A stretch of DNA of 38,240 nt from CAZUXY01 sp964624235 (GCA_964624235.1 CAZUXY010000047.1:1-38240), one strand, 5' to 3'; shown: positions 16,007 to 25,007, numbered from the stretch's first letter. The notes: generated from the letters alone by a model not told the origin. Translations and numbers: made by a program.

Positions 16007-17098
16007 ATGTATTTCAAGGAAGACTGGGAACAGGTAAAAAAACGCTTCGAGGCGTTCTGGGCCGTTGATATGCTGGACCGATGCTGCATCGCCGTTACCG
16101 CACCGCGCGGGGAACCGCTGCTCTGCGACGCGGAACTGAGAGCGCCGGCGGATCTCATGGAGCAATGGACCAGCCCCGAACTGGCCTACGCCACCTATAC
16201 CTGGGCGTTATCCTATGGCTACCTCGGCGGTGAGGCCCTTCCGACGCTGTCGGGCTATCTCGGTCCCGGTGTGGTGGCGGCTTTCGTGGGCTCCGACTAT
16301 ACCCTGCGCGAGGACACCGTGTGGTACGGCAGGGAGCCGGTACTCCACGACCTTGTGGACCGTAAAGCATTGCGGCTGAATGAGGACCATGAGCTCTGGA
16401 AGGCGGTACAGGACCTTACATCTTATTATGCCGAAAGGGCGCCGGGCAGGCACGTGGTGGGCATGACCGACCTGGGAGGAAACCTCGACGTGGCGGCGTC
16501 GCTCAGGGGAACGCAGCAGCTCATCTACGATCTCATCGATACTCCTTACGAGATTATGAAACTGGTGGATGAGATTGACGAGGTCTGGTTCCGGTGTTTC
16601 GACCGTCTTTATGACATCATCTACGGCGCGACCGGCGGGATGACCGCCTGGATGCCCCTGTGGTATCCGGGGCGCTGGTATCCCCTGCAGTGCGATTTCA
16701 GCGCCAACCTGTCCCCGTCGATCTTTGAAGAGTACGTACTGCCAGCGCTTGTGAGGGAGTCGTCACGTCTCGACAGGGCGATCTACCACCTGGACGGCCC
16801 CGACGCACTGAAATACGTGGATTGTCTGCTCGACGTCGGTACCATACACGGCATACAGTGGGTGCCGGGGGAGACCGGCGTGCCCGAGTCCTCCGTGGCC
16901 CATGACGCCTGGTTTCCACTCTATAAGAAAATCCAGGCCAAAAAGAAGTGCCTGGTGCTGCTTGACGTGAAACCCGCAGAAGTAGAGAAAATACTCTCCC
17001 GTCTGTCGGCAAAGGGGCTGTTCATGAATACGCAGTGTACGGATGAGGAGGAGGCGCGGGAGCTGCTGCGGCTGGTGGAAAAGTGGAGCAGGGCGTGA
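16007..17098 (+). CDS. UroD/MtaA-superfamily protein, putative corrinoid methyltransferase
   Basis: 363 residues. Overall UroD-like TIM-barrel pattern, not a haem-pathway UroD: it lacks the N-terminal Arg-rich substrate loop of HemE. Candidate metal ligands are His261 and Asp263 in YHLDGPDA and Cys344 in MNTQCTDEEEA near the C-terminus, instead of the HxC...C of MtaA. Other segments typical of this subgroup are GMTDLGGNLDVAASLRG, PGRWYPLQCDFSANLSP and GIQWVPGE. AGAGGAAG precedes the ATG. It lies 46 bases after the interrupted MtaA-like gene and probably belongs to the same transcript. I infer methyl transfer to or from corrinoid. The substrate is unknown. Confidence 0.7.
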   Translation: MYFKEDWEQVKKRFEAFWAVDMLDRCCIAVTAPRGEPLLCDAELRAPADLMEQWTSPELAYATYTWALSYGYLGGEALPTLSGYLGPGVVAAFVGSDYTLREDTVWYGREPVLHDLVDRKALRLNEDHELWKAVQDLTSYYAERAPGRHVVGMTDLGGNLDVAASLRGTQQLIYDLIDTPYEIMKLVDEIDEVWFRCFDRLYDIIYGATGGMTAWMPLWYPGRWYPLQCDFSANLSPSIFEEYVLPALVRESSRLDRAIYHLDGPDALKYVDCLLDVGTIHGIQWVPGETGVPESSVAHDAWFPLYKKIQAKKKCLVLLDVKPAEVEKILSRLSAKGLFMNTQCTDEEEARELLRLVEKWSRA

Positions 17099-17113
17099 GG
17101 AACCCCCCACAGT

Positions 17114-17132
17114 CCCCCCTTCGTAAGGGGGG
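17114..17132 (+). terminator. Perfect G/C hairpin after the second UroD-like gene
   Basis: CCCCCCTT (17114-17121), a 3-base CGT loop and AAGGGGGG (17125-17132) form an 8-bp stem 15 bases after the stop. No T-run follows, and a second GGAGG/CCCCC-rich stretch comes directly after. It could attenuate transcription, stabilise the mRNA end, or be an interspersed repeat. The gap to the next gene is ~220 bases. Confidence 0.45.
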
Positions 17133-17317
17133 AGGCCCCCCGTGGAGACCCTTCGCAGGGAGGGAGGCTTTTCTCCTCCACCCGGGAAGGCTATGGCCGT
17201 GGACGGTATGGTGTCGACCGCGGCCGGGAGGCCATAATACGCTCGACGGGGAGGCTGGGAGGGGGTAGAAAAGATTCTATACAACAGGATGCACCGAAAC
17301 TCCCGGGAGGTTGCGTT

Positions 17318-18433
17318 ATGACGGTAACATTAAAGGAACGGTTCATATCGACAATGAAGTTCAAACCCGCCGATCGTCCATGGCGGTGGGAGACCCTGGG
17401 TTTCTGGAACGAGACTATCGCACGATGGCACGGGGAGGGCTTGCCGACGGCCTTTGATATTTCTGAAAAACTTTTCGGTCTCAATGAATTCGACTGTCAG
17501 ACACCCGTACACTTTCAGCCTGATCTTCATCCCGGATTATTTCCCCTGTTCGACGAAGAAATCCTTGATGAATCGGAAAATACAATAAAAAAGATCTCGA
17601 TCACGGGCGCGGTCGTGGAGGTGCCGAAGGACGGGCACAGCATCCCGCCTCATATACTCGAAGGGCCGGTGAGGGACCGTGCCTCATGGGAAGATATGAA
17701 GGTACGTCTGGCTCCGGATACGCCCGGCCGTGTGAATCAGCACGAATGGATTTTTCCTCTGGCTACCGAGCACGGCTTTCCCATGTTTGTCTATATCTGC
17801 GGAATTTTCGGCACGCTACGGCACCTGTTCGGCGTTGAGCCTCTCATGTACGCCTTCTACGACCAGCCGGAGTTGATACACGATATCGCGCGGAACTGGG
17901 TCGCGATGTGGAAATCCGTACTGGCAAAGATAGCCGGGACCTATGTGCCCGATATGGTTAACCTCTGGGAAGACATGTGCGGCCGCAGCGGTCCCCTCAT
18001 CAGTCCCGCCATGTTCGAGACCTTCATGTCCCCCTATTACAGGGAACTGGTTACATTTATGCGAAACGAACTGGGAGTGACCGCCGTCAGCGCCGACAGC
18101 GACGGCGACATCACCCTGCTCATTCCGAAATTCGTTGATGCCGGGGTGAATATGCTCTATCCTTTCGAGGTGCAGGCGGGTATGGACGTGTTGAAGGTGC
18201 GAAAAGAGTGGCCCGACCAGTTCGTTATCTGGGGCGGCATCGACAAGCGGGAACTGGCGAAGGATAAAGCGGCCATAGAAAAAGAGGTGATGAAAATAGT
18301 CCCTCCCATGCTGAAGGCGGGGGGATACATCCCCGGCCTCGACCACCTGGTCCACCCGGAGGTCCCCTACGAAAACTGGCTGTATTTTCGTGACCTGACG
18401 CGGGAGGTGGTGGACCGATACTTCGGCCTCTGA
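17318..18433 (+). CDS. UroD-superfamily protein (second subgroup)
   Basis: 371 residues. The UroD-like barrel is recognisable from TLKERFISTMKFKPADRPWRWE at the start, LWEDMCGRSGPLISPAMFE in the middle, and GGYIPGLDHLVHPEVPYENW at the end. The last is a C-terminal signature of many non-haem UroD homologues. The HxC zinc motif is absent; its place is taken by VSADSDGD, so it differs from MtaA-type enzymes and may bind metal or substrate in another way. GGGAGG precedes the ATG. It is at most loosely clustered with the upstream gene. Candidate roles are methyl transfer from an O- or N-methyl substrate to the corrinoid protein, or a structural partner. The assignment is to superfamily only. Confidence 0.7.
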   Translation: MTVTLKERFISTMKFKPADRPWRWETLGFWNETIARWHGEGLPTAFDISEKLFGLNEFDCQTPVHFQPDLHPGLFPLFDEEILDESENTIKKISITGAVVEVPKDGHSIPPHILEGPVRDRASWEDMKVRLAPDTPGRVNQHEWIFPLATEHGFPMFVYICGIFGTLRHLFGVEPLMYAFYDQPELIHDIARNWVAMWKSVLAKIAGTYVPDMVNLWEDMCGRSGPLISPAMFETFMSPYYRELVTFMRNELGVTAVSADSDGDITLLIPKFVDAGVNMLYPFEVQAGMDVLKVRKEWPDQFVIWGGIDKRELAKDKAAIEKEVMKIVPPMLKAGGYIPGLDHLVHPEVPYENWLYFRDLTREVVDRYFGL

Positions 18434-18639
18434 GGTTACGTGTAAATGAAAATCCTTCCATTTCAATATGCGAACCGGTTAGCGGATATTGCGCAGAAGG
18501 AATCGACACAGCGGCCAGACACGGCAGGGCGGGGCATTTACGCATTATGGCGGACACGAACCGGTGGTGGAACCGGGACCATATATACCAAAGCATGTTA
18601 ACCCGGCTTCACAATAAACACGTCCGTTTACAAAAACAC

Positions 18640-18669
18640 TTGCCGATATGCGGCGGCATGTCCTATAAT
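18640..18669 (+). promoter_or_regulatory. Sigma-70 type promoter upstream of the FGGY kinase
   Basis: TTGCCG (18640-18645) and a perfect TATAAT (18664-18669) are separated by 18 bases, in a 277-base gap before the kinase start at 18711. Transcription would begin near 18676, giving a leader of ~35 bases. This suggests the kinase/UroD/GH3 genes form their own transcription unit. The rest of the gap (18434-18639) shows no supported gene. Confidence 0.55.
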
Positions 18670-18710
18670 TCCTACAATTTCCCGGATACGAAAAGGATAA
18701 ATGACAGAAT

Positions 18711-20303
18711 ATGCTCTCCCTGGGCATTGAGTTCAGCACACAGTCGGTGAAGACGGCGCTCCTGGATGCCCTGAGCGGTGACGTGGTCCATACCGGCTCT
18801 TTTGCGTACGATGAACGGTTCCCCTGGTATCAGACAACCGGGGGCGTGCTGCCGCACAACGATCCCTCGGTGCGACAGACTTCCCCCTCGATGCTGCTGG
18901 AAGCGCTGGATCTCTGTTTCGCGTTGTTACTGGAACAGGGTGTCGAGCTCGGCAGGGTAACCGTTATAAAAATCGACGCGATGCAGCACTGCACCGTATG
19001 CGCAGGGGAGGATTTCCAGTCCGCCGTCGGTTCGCTCGACCCGTCACGTAGTATAAAAGAACAGATCGCACCGGTCCTCACCCGGCGCAACGCCCCGATA
19101 TGGGAAGACCGCAGCACCGCCGCAGAAGCCGCACTGCTCGAAGAGGCCATGAGCGCGCACGGCGGTTTGTATTCCCTCTGCGGAAACAGGACGGAGCTCA
19201 GGTTTCCCGCGGCGCAGGTATTGAAGTGGGCCAGGGAAGCGCCGGGGGAGTACCGCGACACGGCACATATATTTCTGCTGAGCGCGTTTCTCAGCTCAAT
19301 TTTGGCGGGGAGGGTCTGCCCGGTGGACACCGGCGACGGCTGGGGCACCAACTTCAACAGCCTGGACATTCAGCGTCCCGGATGGAGCGACGAGATACTC
19401 TTCGAATACGACGGGCTGCTGGAGGACGCCGGGCTGCACGGAACGATAAGAAAAAAGATTGGGGGAATGACTCAATATGATACACCACTGGGGGTGATCA
19501 GCCCGTACTTCGTTGTAAAATACGGCATGGACCCCGATGCGGTGGTACTGGCCGGTACTGGCGACAATCCCGCCCTTTTGCTGGGATGCGGAGGGCATGC
19601 GGTGGTATCCCTGGGGTCGAGCTTTACCGTAAATGGAATCGTTTCAGAAATCACACCATCCCCCTCAGGCGGTTATAATCTCTTCGGTTATATCCCTGGC
19701 ACAGCCATGGCTCTGACCGTCATTACCAACGGAAGCAAGGTGCACGATGAATTTATTAAGCGATACATAATATCGTCCGAACGGCACGCGCCTTCGAACG
19801 GCGACTGGGAGCGCTATATCGAAGCGGCGGGTACGCCGCTTTTGGGTGCCGGCGAACCGCTGATGCTGCCGTATCTTTTCGATGAATCGGTGCCGTTGCG
19901 CCCCAGGGGGATGGTGCGGGAAGGGTTTGACGATAAGGATTTGTCGGTAAACATACGCGCGCTGCACCTTTCCCAGGCGCTGGCGTTGAAGCTCCATTCG
20001 GGCCACCTGGCGCGGTTGCCCTCGCTGTGTATCGCGGGCGGCGCCGCCCGCAACCGTTTTATGCGACAGCTGATTGCAGATGTTTTTGGCGCGGAAACCT
20101 ATACCACGGCGGATGTCGTTTACGCCGCCCCCCTGGGATGCGCTGTCAGCGGCGCCAGGCACCTGCTGGGAATGAGTTACGATGACGCGGTCGAGCGTTT
20201 TGTTCGACGGGACAGCGCTTCTGTCTGCCGACCCCTGCAGGAAAACCGTGAAACGGTCAGGGTGCTGTTGGAGCGATATACCGAACTTGAGAAAAAAGCA
20301 TGA
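18711..20303 (+). CDS. FGGY-family carbohydrate kinase (xylulokinase-like)
   Basis: 530 residues. The N-terminal phosphate-binding motif is LGIEFSTQSVK (residues 4-14). The catalytic Asp is in AGTGDNPALLLG (Asp285). The C-terminal ATP-site motif is CIAGGAARNRFMRQLIADVFG. The overall match is to XylB-like members, but the substrate loop is divergent, so the sugar cannot be named. It phosphorylates a sugar or polyol in the cytoplasm. The ATG at 18711 gives the expected first strand; AAGGA lies a little far upstream. A UroD-like gene and a GH3 glycosidase follow, so the natural guess is phosphorylation of a sugar released by the glycosidase. Its substrate may be a methylated or modified sugar, which is inference. 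Confidence 0.82.
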   Translation: MLSLGIEFSTQSVKTALLDALSGDVVHTGSFAYDERFPWYQTTGGVLPHNDPSVRQTSPSMLLEALDLCFALLLEQGVELGRVTVIKIDAMQHCTVCAGEDFQSAVGSLDPSRSIKEQIAPVLTRRNAPIWEDRSTAAEAALLEEAMSAHGGLYSLCGNRTELRFPAAQVLKWAREAPGEYRDTAHIFLLSAFLSSILAGRVCPVDTGDGWGTNFNSLDIQRPGWSDEILFEYDGLLEDAGLHGTIRKKIGGMTQYDTPLGVISPYFVVKYGMDPDAVVLAGTGDNPALLLGCGGHAVVSLGSSFTVNGIVSEITPSPSGGYNLFGYIPGTAMALTVITNGSKVHDEFIKRYIISSERHAPSNGDWERYIEAAGTPLLGAGEPLMLPYLFDESVPLRPRGMVREGFDDKDLSVNIRALHLSQALALKLHSGHLARLPSLCIAGGAARNRFMRQLIADVFGAETYTTADVVYAAPLGCAVSGARHLLGMSYDDAVERFVRRDSASVCRPLQENRETVRVLLERYTELEKKA

Positions 20304-20321
20304 AGACAGGCCACAGAGACA

Positions 20322-20382
20322 CGGAGGCACGGAGAGGTGTTGATGTCAAATTGCATAAACCCTCTGCGTCTCCGTGCCTCCG
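20322..20382. repeat. Intergenic inverted repeat
   Basis: Perfect 14-base arms CGGAGGCACGGAGA (20322-20335) and TCTCCGTGCCTCCG (20369-20382) surround a 33-base loop between the kinase and the next UroD-like gene. The arms resemble the short CACAGAGACACGGAG-type repeats scattered in many environmental genomes. There is no T-run after it, so a repeat or mRNA-processing element seems likelier than a terminator. Confidence 0.6.
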
Positions 20383-20434
20383 CGGCTAATATGGTTCAAC
20401 AACATAGTTCGTGTTTATTAATTGAGAGGAAATA

Positions 20435-21721
20435 ATGTTTAAAAAAGACATCGCCCCCGGCTTTGCGATCGAGATCAATGACAACGATGTCAATGTACTC
20501 AGGAAACTTGCCGGGGAGATTGCCCGCATCGCGGCCCTTCCCGAACAGAAACAGAATCGTGACTTCTGGAAAAACGTCAATGACAACCGGAAGAACAGCA
20601 CCGCCGTCATGGTACGGCAGGATGAGATACCCTGGCATGAAATGCGGGGTTTCGATGAACTGACGCTGGAGACCACTGATCCGTTCTCGCGGACCATTGA
20701 AGAGGAATTCAGGCGGACAGTGTTCCAATGGAACCATTGTCGCGGCGACATGGTGGTGGAGCCGGTTGTGCGATCGGGGCTGGTAATTATAGACACGGGT
20801 TTCGGCATATCAGGCAGCGAGACACTTATACAGCAGGGCGACGGAAACGTGATCCACGCCCAGCATTACGATACCGTGATCAAAGACGAGGCGGATATAG
20901 AAAAGATAAAGGACCCCGTCGTCACTCATAATAAAGAGATGAGTGAAAATCTTTTTCAGCTGCGAAAAGAACTCTTCGGGAACATCCTCGATGTCCGAAA
21001 ATGCGGGATCTATTTCAGTTATACCGCTCCATGGGACGACATGGTGCGTCTCTGGGGGCCCGAACAGCTCCTTATGGACCTGGTCGACCGCCCGGATTTC
21101 GTGCACCGTGCGATCGAACGTTATATCGACGCATGGAAGGCGCGGCTGAAGCAATACGAGAAACTGAACCTGCTCTGCTACGATGAAGGGGCCTTCATCG
21201 TGGGCTCCGGGGGCTACGGCTATACCGGCGACCTGCCGGGAGAGCATTATAATCAGGGTCGCGTGTCCCTTAAAAACCAGTGGGGCTTCGCCACGGCCCA
21301 GCTCTTCGGATCGGTGTCGCCGGCCATGCACGAGGAGTTCGCCCTCCGTCATGAGATCCCCCTGCTTTCGCTGTTCGGACTGTCGTACTACGGCTGCTGT
21401 GAGCCGCTGCACGGCAAGATCGACATCCTGAGAAAGATACCGAACCTGAGAAAGATTTCCATCAGCCCCTGGGCCGACATCGCGAAATCGGTGGAAAACA
21501 CCGGCGGCGATTACGTGCTTTCCATCAAGCCGAACCCGGCGGTGTTTGTGGGAGGATGGGACCCGGAAAGGATAAAAAACGAACTGGAAGGTACGCTGCG
21601 CCTTACCAGGGGCTGCGCCGTTGAGATTATAATGAAGGATATCAGCACGGTGGACCGAAAACCGGAGCACCTGTTCGAGTGGGCCTCAATCGCCGTCGAA
21701 GCCGCCGACCGGTACCGGTAA
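20435..21721 (+). CDS. UroD-superfamily protein (third subgroup, CCEPLH motif)
   Basis: 428 residues, longer than the other three homologues. The N-terminal ~90 residues are helical (RKLAGEIARIAALPEQKQNRDFW). The barrel contains YFSYTAPWDDMVRLWGPEQLLMDLVDRPDFVHRAIERY, LCYDEGAFIVGSGG and a striking SYYGCCEPLHGKID motif. It then has NLRKISISPWAD and SIKPNPAVFVGGWDPERI. The Cys-Cys-Glu-Pro-Leu-His stretch is the best candidate for a metal or substrate site. GAGAGGAAA precedes the ATG. It lies between an FGGY kinase and a GH3 glycosidase gene, which suggests a sugar-linked substrate for this branch of the superfamily. The catalytic activity is unknown. Confidence 0.68.
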   Translation: MFKKDIAPGFAIEINDNDVNVLRKLAGEIARIAALPEQKQNRDFWKNVNDNRKNSTAVMVRQDEIPWHEMRGFDELTLETTDPFSRTIEEEFRRTVFQWNHCRGDMVVEPVVRSGLVIIDTGFGISGSETLIQQGDGNVIHAQHYDTVIKDEADIEKIKDPVVTHNKEMSENLFQLRKELFGNILDVRKCGIYFSYTAPWDDMVRLWGPEQLLMDLVDRPDFVHRAIERYIDAWKARLKQYEKLNLLCYDEGAFIVGSGGYGYTGDLPGEHYNQGRVSLKNQWGFATAQLFGSVSPAMHEEFALRHEIPLLSLFGLSYYGCCEPLHGKIDILRKIPNLRKISISPWADIAKSVENTGGDYVLSIKPNPAVFVGGWDPERIKNELEGTLRLTRGCAVEIIMKDISTVDRKPEHLFEWASIAVEAADRYR

Positions 21722-21802
21722 ACCGCGACGGCACGGGTGTATTGTTGGATAACCGAATATTCCCGAAGGCGCGAAACCGGCAATGCGCCCGCAGGAGGAG
21801 CC

Positions 21803-23803
21803 ATGAAAAAGAAAAACACCATAGATGAACTGGTCGCGCAACTGACCATCGACGAGATGATCGGCATGATGCACGGCAGTAACGGCATGCATACCTTCAC
21901 GCCCTTTACCTATCCTATGTGGGATTTCCGCACGCGGGGAGTGCCGCGCCTGGGTATACCCCCTTTCAGGTTCACCGACGGGCCCAAGGGCATCAACCTG
22001 AACAGGTCCACGTGTTTCCCCGTGGCCATGGCCAGGGGGGCTACCTTCGATCCTGAACTGGAAGAGCGGGTGGGGACCGCCATGGGACTGGAGGCCCGCC
22101 ACCAGGGGGCCAACGCCGTCGGTTCCACCTGTATAAACATTGTGCGGCACCCGGGATGGGGCAGGGCACAGGAAACCTTCAGCAGCGATCCTTACCACAT
22201 GACGGTAATGGGGACGGCACATCTGAGGGGGCTTAAAAAAAACGTGATGCCGGTGGTAAAGCACTACGCCTGCAACAGTATCGAGAACTCCCGGTTCAGG
22301 GTGAGCGTGAATATAGACGAACGCACCCTGCGCGAGATATACCTGCCCCATTTCAAGGCCTGTGTGGATGAGGGGGCCGCCTCGGTCATGAGCGCCTACA
22401 ACCGGGTAAACCGCACGTATTGCGGCGAAAACCCGCATCTCCTCACTGAAATCCTCCGCGACGAATGGGGCTTCGACGGGTTCGTGATCTCGGATTTCGT
22501 GCTGGGGTGCCGCAGTACCGTGCCTGCCCTCAAGGCGGGTCTGGACATCGAGATGCCCCTGGGATGGTACTACAGGCCATGGCGCATCAAACGGGCGCTG
22601 AAGAAAGGGGCCATTACCCGCGCCGATCTGGAGCGCGCGGTACGGCGCATACTGGTGAAAATGAAGGAGTACGGCCTCTTCGAACCTTTCACGCCCGAAC
22701 CTGAAAAACACGTCGCCTGTACCGCCCACACCGATCTGGCCCTGGAGGTCGCCCGTAAGAGCATGGTGCTGCTGAAAAACGATAAGGGGGTGCTCCCGCT
22801 TAAAAAGGGAAAGATCAAAAAGATCGCCGTCATAGGTCGTCATGCCGGGGAAGCGGTGCTGGGCGATATCGCCTCTTCCGCCGTGCGGCCTCCCTGGCGG
22901 ATCTCACTCATGGAAGGGCTGCGGGAAAGAGCCGGGGGCGCGGTGGAGATCCTTTACGCGGCAACACTGCGTGACGCGAAAAAGATCGTACCAGAGGCGG
23001 ACGCCGTCATCGTCATGGTTTCCCTTACCTGGCGCGATGAAGGGGAAAACATACCCTTCGCGGGCGGCGACCGCGCCAGGCTGGAGCTTCCCGGAAAATA
23101 CGTCAGGCTGATACGGGAGGTGTCGGCGCTCAACCCGAACTGTGTCGTAGTGCTGCAGGGCGGAAGCGCCGTCTGCGTGGACGAGTGGATCGATTCCGTA
23201 CCGGCGCTGCTCATGGCATGGTACCCCGGCATGCAGGGCGGGAGGGCTATTGCCGACGTGATTTTCGGCGTGTATAACCCCGCGGGCCGGTTGCCGCTCA
23301 CGGTGCCGAAAGATACCGCACAGCTTCCCCGTTTCGACACGAAATCCGACGAGGTCGCCTATGATTACCGTCATGACTACCGGTACTTCGACCATAACCT
23401 GTATGAGCCGCGCTATCCCTTCGGGTACGGGCTTAGCTACACCGTGTTTTCGTATGCGGAAATCTCTCTCGACAGGAAAAAGATAACGGAAAAAGGTACG
23501 CTCACGGTGAAGGTGCGGGTGAGGAACAAGGGTCCCCTCGACGGTGAAGAGGTGGTGCAGCTTTATATCGGTTATGCCAACTCCAAAATCGCGCCGCGGG
23601 CGGTCAAGGAACTGAAGGGTTTTAAAAGGATCCTTATACGTAACGGCAGGGAAGAGACCGTCGCGTTCAAAATCAAGGCCGCTGACCTGGCATGGTACCA
23701 TCCGGACCACCGGCGGTGGGAAGTTGAGAAGATGAAGTACCATGTCTACGCAGGGCCCTCTTCGGGAGAGCTCCCGCTTGAGGGTGAGTTCATTGTTGGT
23801 TGA
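21803..23803 (+). CDS. Glycoside hydrolase family 3 (beta-glucosidase/xylosidase type), cytoplasmic
   Basis: 666 residues. The N-terminal GH3 barrel has LTIDEMIGMMHG, RFTDGPKGI, HYACNSIENSR and the nucleophile in GFVISDF (Asp231). The second GH3 domain starts near residue 300 (SMVLLKNDKGVLPL) with DRARLELPGKYV and PALLMAWYPGMQGG. A fibronectin-III-like tail follows (VRVRNKGPLDGEEVVQLY, PRAVKELKGFKR). GGAGGAG stands just before the ATG at 21803; the frame extends upstream without start signals. No signal peptide is present, so it cleaves imported glycosides inside the cell. Its position after the FGGY kinase and a UroD-like gene ties glycoside cleavage to the methyl-transfer genes. Confidence 0.9.
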   Translation: MKKKNTIDELVAQLTIDEMIGMMHGSNGMHTFTPFTYPMWDFRTRGVPRLGIPPFRFTDGPKGINLNRSTCFPVAMARGATFDPELEERVGTAMGLEARHQGANAVGSTCINIVRHPGWGRAQETFSSDPYHMTVMGTAHLRGLKKNVMPVVKHYACNSIENSRFRVSVNIDERTLREIYLPHFKACVDEGAASVMSAYNRVNRTYCGENPHLLTEILRDEWGFDGFVISDFVLGCRSTVPALKAGLDIEMPLGWYYRPWRIKRALKKGAITRADLERAVRRILVKMKEYGLFEPFTPEPEKHVACTAHTDLALEVARKSMVLLKNDKGVLPLKKGKIKKIAVIGRHAGEAVLGDIASSAVRPPWRISLMEGLRERAGGAVEILYAATLRDAKKIVPEADAVIVMVSLTWRDEGENIPFAGGDRARLELPGKYVRLIREVSALNPNCVVVLQGGSAVCVDEWIDSVPALLMAWYPGMQGGRAIADVIFGVYNPAGRLPLTVPKDTAQLPRFDTKSDEVAYDYRHDYRYFDHNLYEPRYPFGYGLSYTVFSYAEISLDRKKITEKGTLTVKVRVRNKGPLDGEEVVQLYIGYANSKIAPRAVKELKGFKRILIRNGREETVAFKIKAADLAWYHPDHRRWEVEKMKYHVYAGPSSGELPLEGEFIVG

Positions 23804-23960
23804 CGGTTGCCCTATGGGGTTTCTATGCGCGGCGCAAACGTTATGCAGCCGAAAGAAATTATTTTGCGTCAATCAGCAACTTTGAATCGACAAAAGAAAG
23901 GCGACCCGGTATAATTGGCCCGGCAATTTACAAACTTATATCTCAAGTAAGGAGAGAACC

Positions 23961-24071
23961 GTGGCAAAATCAGCGGACACCAAAAAGGACCTCAAGAAGA
24001 AACCCATGAAAACTAACAAGGAGAAGAAACTGGCAAAAAAAGAGAAGAAAAAAAACCGGGAAAACCCGTAG
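23961..24071 (+). CDS. Small Lys-rich protein (36 residues)
   Basis: A GTG start follows TAAGGAGAG at ideal spacing. The 36-residue product is about 45% Lys plus Arg (VAKSADTKKDLKKKP, then MKTNKEKKLAKKEKKK). Short basic proteins of this look occur as uncharacterised genes in several anaerobes, and they could bind nucleic acid or the ribosome. It is 157 bases after the GH3 stop and ends just before the convergent secreted-protein gene. I support it on the ribosome binding site, composition and clean frame. Confidence 0.6.
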   Translation: MAKSADTKKDLKKKPMKTNKEKKLAKKEKKKNRENP

Positions 24072-24105
24072 ATGGTCAGGATGTGATGCGGACGCTGAAC
24101 TCTGT

Positions 24106-24726
24106 TTATCCGCGTCCGCCGTCTGAATCAAATCGTTTCTTCTCCGCAGCCCTGAGCGCCGCCTTCCCCTCCCGGGGTATATGCACTTCCAGGCGGTAAA
24201 ATGCATTGGTGTTGATGTTACGCGTCCAGAAGATGAGTATGAAGCCGTCTTTAGTAGTCTTTGCGGAGGGTAGTTCGATCTCACGCGCATTGAGGGCGGC
24301 CCTGAACCTTGCCGGGTCCTCCACCACCATCCCGTAGATGCGCCGTTCAGGCGCAAAAAGCAGGTAGAGCCGGGCCGCAAGAAGCGCATCGTTGGGCAGT
24401 CTCCCGGCCAATCGGCAGGCGGCGGCGGCGCGATCGAAACCGTACCCCGGTTCGCCCGGCGCAATGATACCCTCCGCGTCATAGATGAATACCGCCTCTG
24501 CACCCTTCATGATACGGTTATAGACCCTGTATACCCCGTGATTACCGGGTCCGGCGCACAGGAGATGAGGATCCACCTGTCTGAGCCCGACTTTGAAATA
24601 CCGGCTTGCATGCTTAACCAGGGCTTCAGGAATTATTTTATTTTGATCTTCCGCCTCTCCCGCAGACGCGGGACAGAGTGCGGAATACCCGCAGAGGACC
24701 AGGGAAATAACGAGGGTTCGGTACAT
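24106..24726 (-). CDS. Exported protein of unknown function
   Basis: 206 residues. A signal peptide (MYRTLVISLVLCGYSALCPASAG, cleavage near residue 22) is followed by a soluble domain of mixed helix and strand (LVKHASRYFKVG, GVYRVYNRIMKGAEAVFIYD, RLYLLFAPERRIYGMVV). The C-terminus is basic. AAAGGAG lies seven bases before the ATG. I recognise no family. It is divergent from the crotonase-fold gene and convergent with the Lys-rich gene, so it is probably transcribed alone and acts in the periplasm. Confidence 0.6.
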   Translation of the reverse strand: MYRTLVISLVLCGYSALCPASAGEAEDQNKIIPEALVKHASRYFKVGLRQVDPHLLCAGPGNHGVYRVYNRIMKGAEAVFIYDAEGIIAPGEPGYGFDRAAAACRLAGRLPNDALLAARLYLLFAPERRIYGMVVEDPARFRAALNAREIELPSAKTTKDGFILIFWTRNINTNAFYRLEVHIPREGKAALRAAEKKRFDSDGGRG

Positions 24727-24914
24727 TGCGCCGCTCCTTTATGATGTAAAGTGCCGGGTCGAAAATACGGGTTCCATGACGGCCTCAGGAGGATTACCGT
24801 TATTCGGTTCGTCATACTTGAGTGTACCCGCACGTTTGTAAAGAATTAATACGAGACTGATCCCGCTGCAGCACGAACACGTGCGCCGCGTTGATGGTGA
24901 AAAGAGCCTTTTGG

Positions 24915-24942
24915 TTGACTTCACGGGTGCAGCATGTATAGT
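24915..24942 (+). promoter_or_regulatory. Sigma-70 type promoter for the crotonase-fold gene
   Basis: TTGACT (24915-24920) and TATAGT (24937-24942) are 16 bases apart. Transcription would start near 24950, giving a ~58-base leader. The leader contains an 11-base tandem repeat (ATACTACGATT at 24970, then ATACTACGAT at 24981) directly before the CGAGGAAA ribosome binding site. Confidence 0.55.
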
Positions 24943-25007
24943 CGCCGGAGGGTTGTATGTTTTACATATATACTACGATTATACTACGATAATACGAGGA
25001 AACCGAT

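Noticed and set aside
21686..22843. Long minus-strand open frame opposite the GH3 gene
   Set aside because: Antisense to conserved GH3 motifs, with no ribosome binding site.
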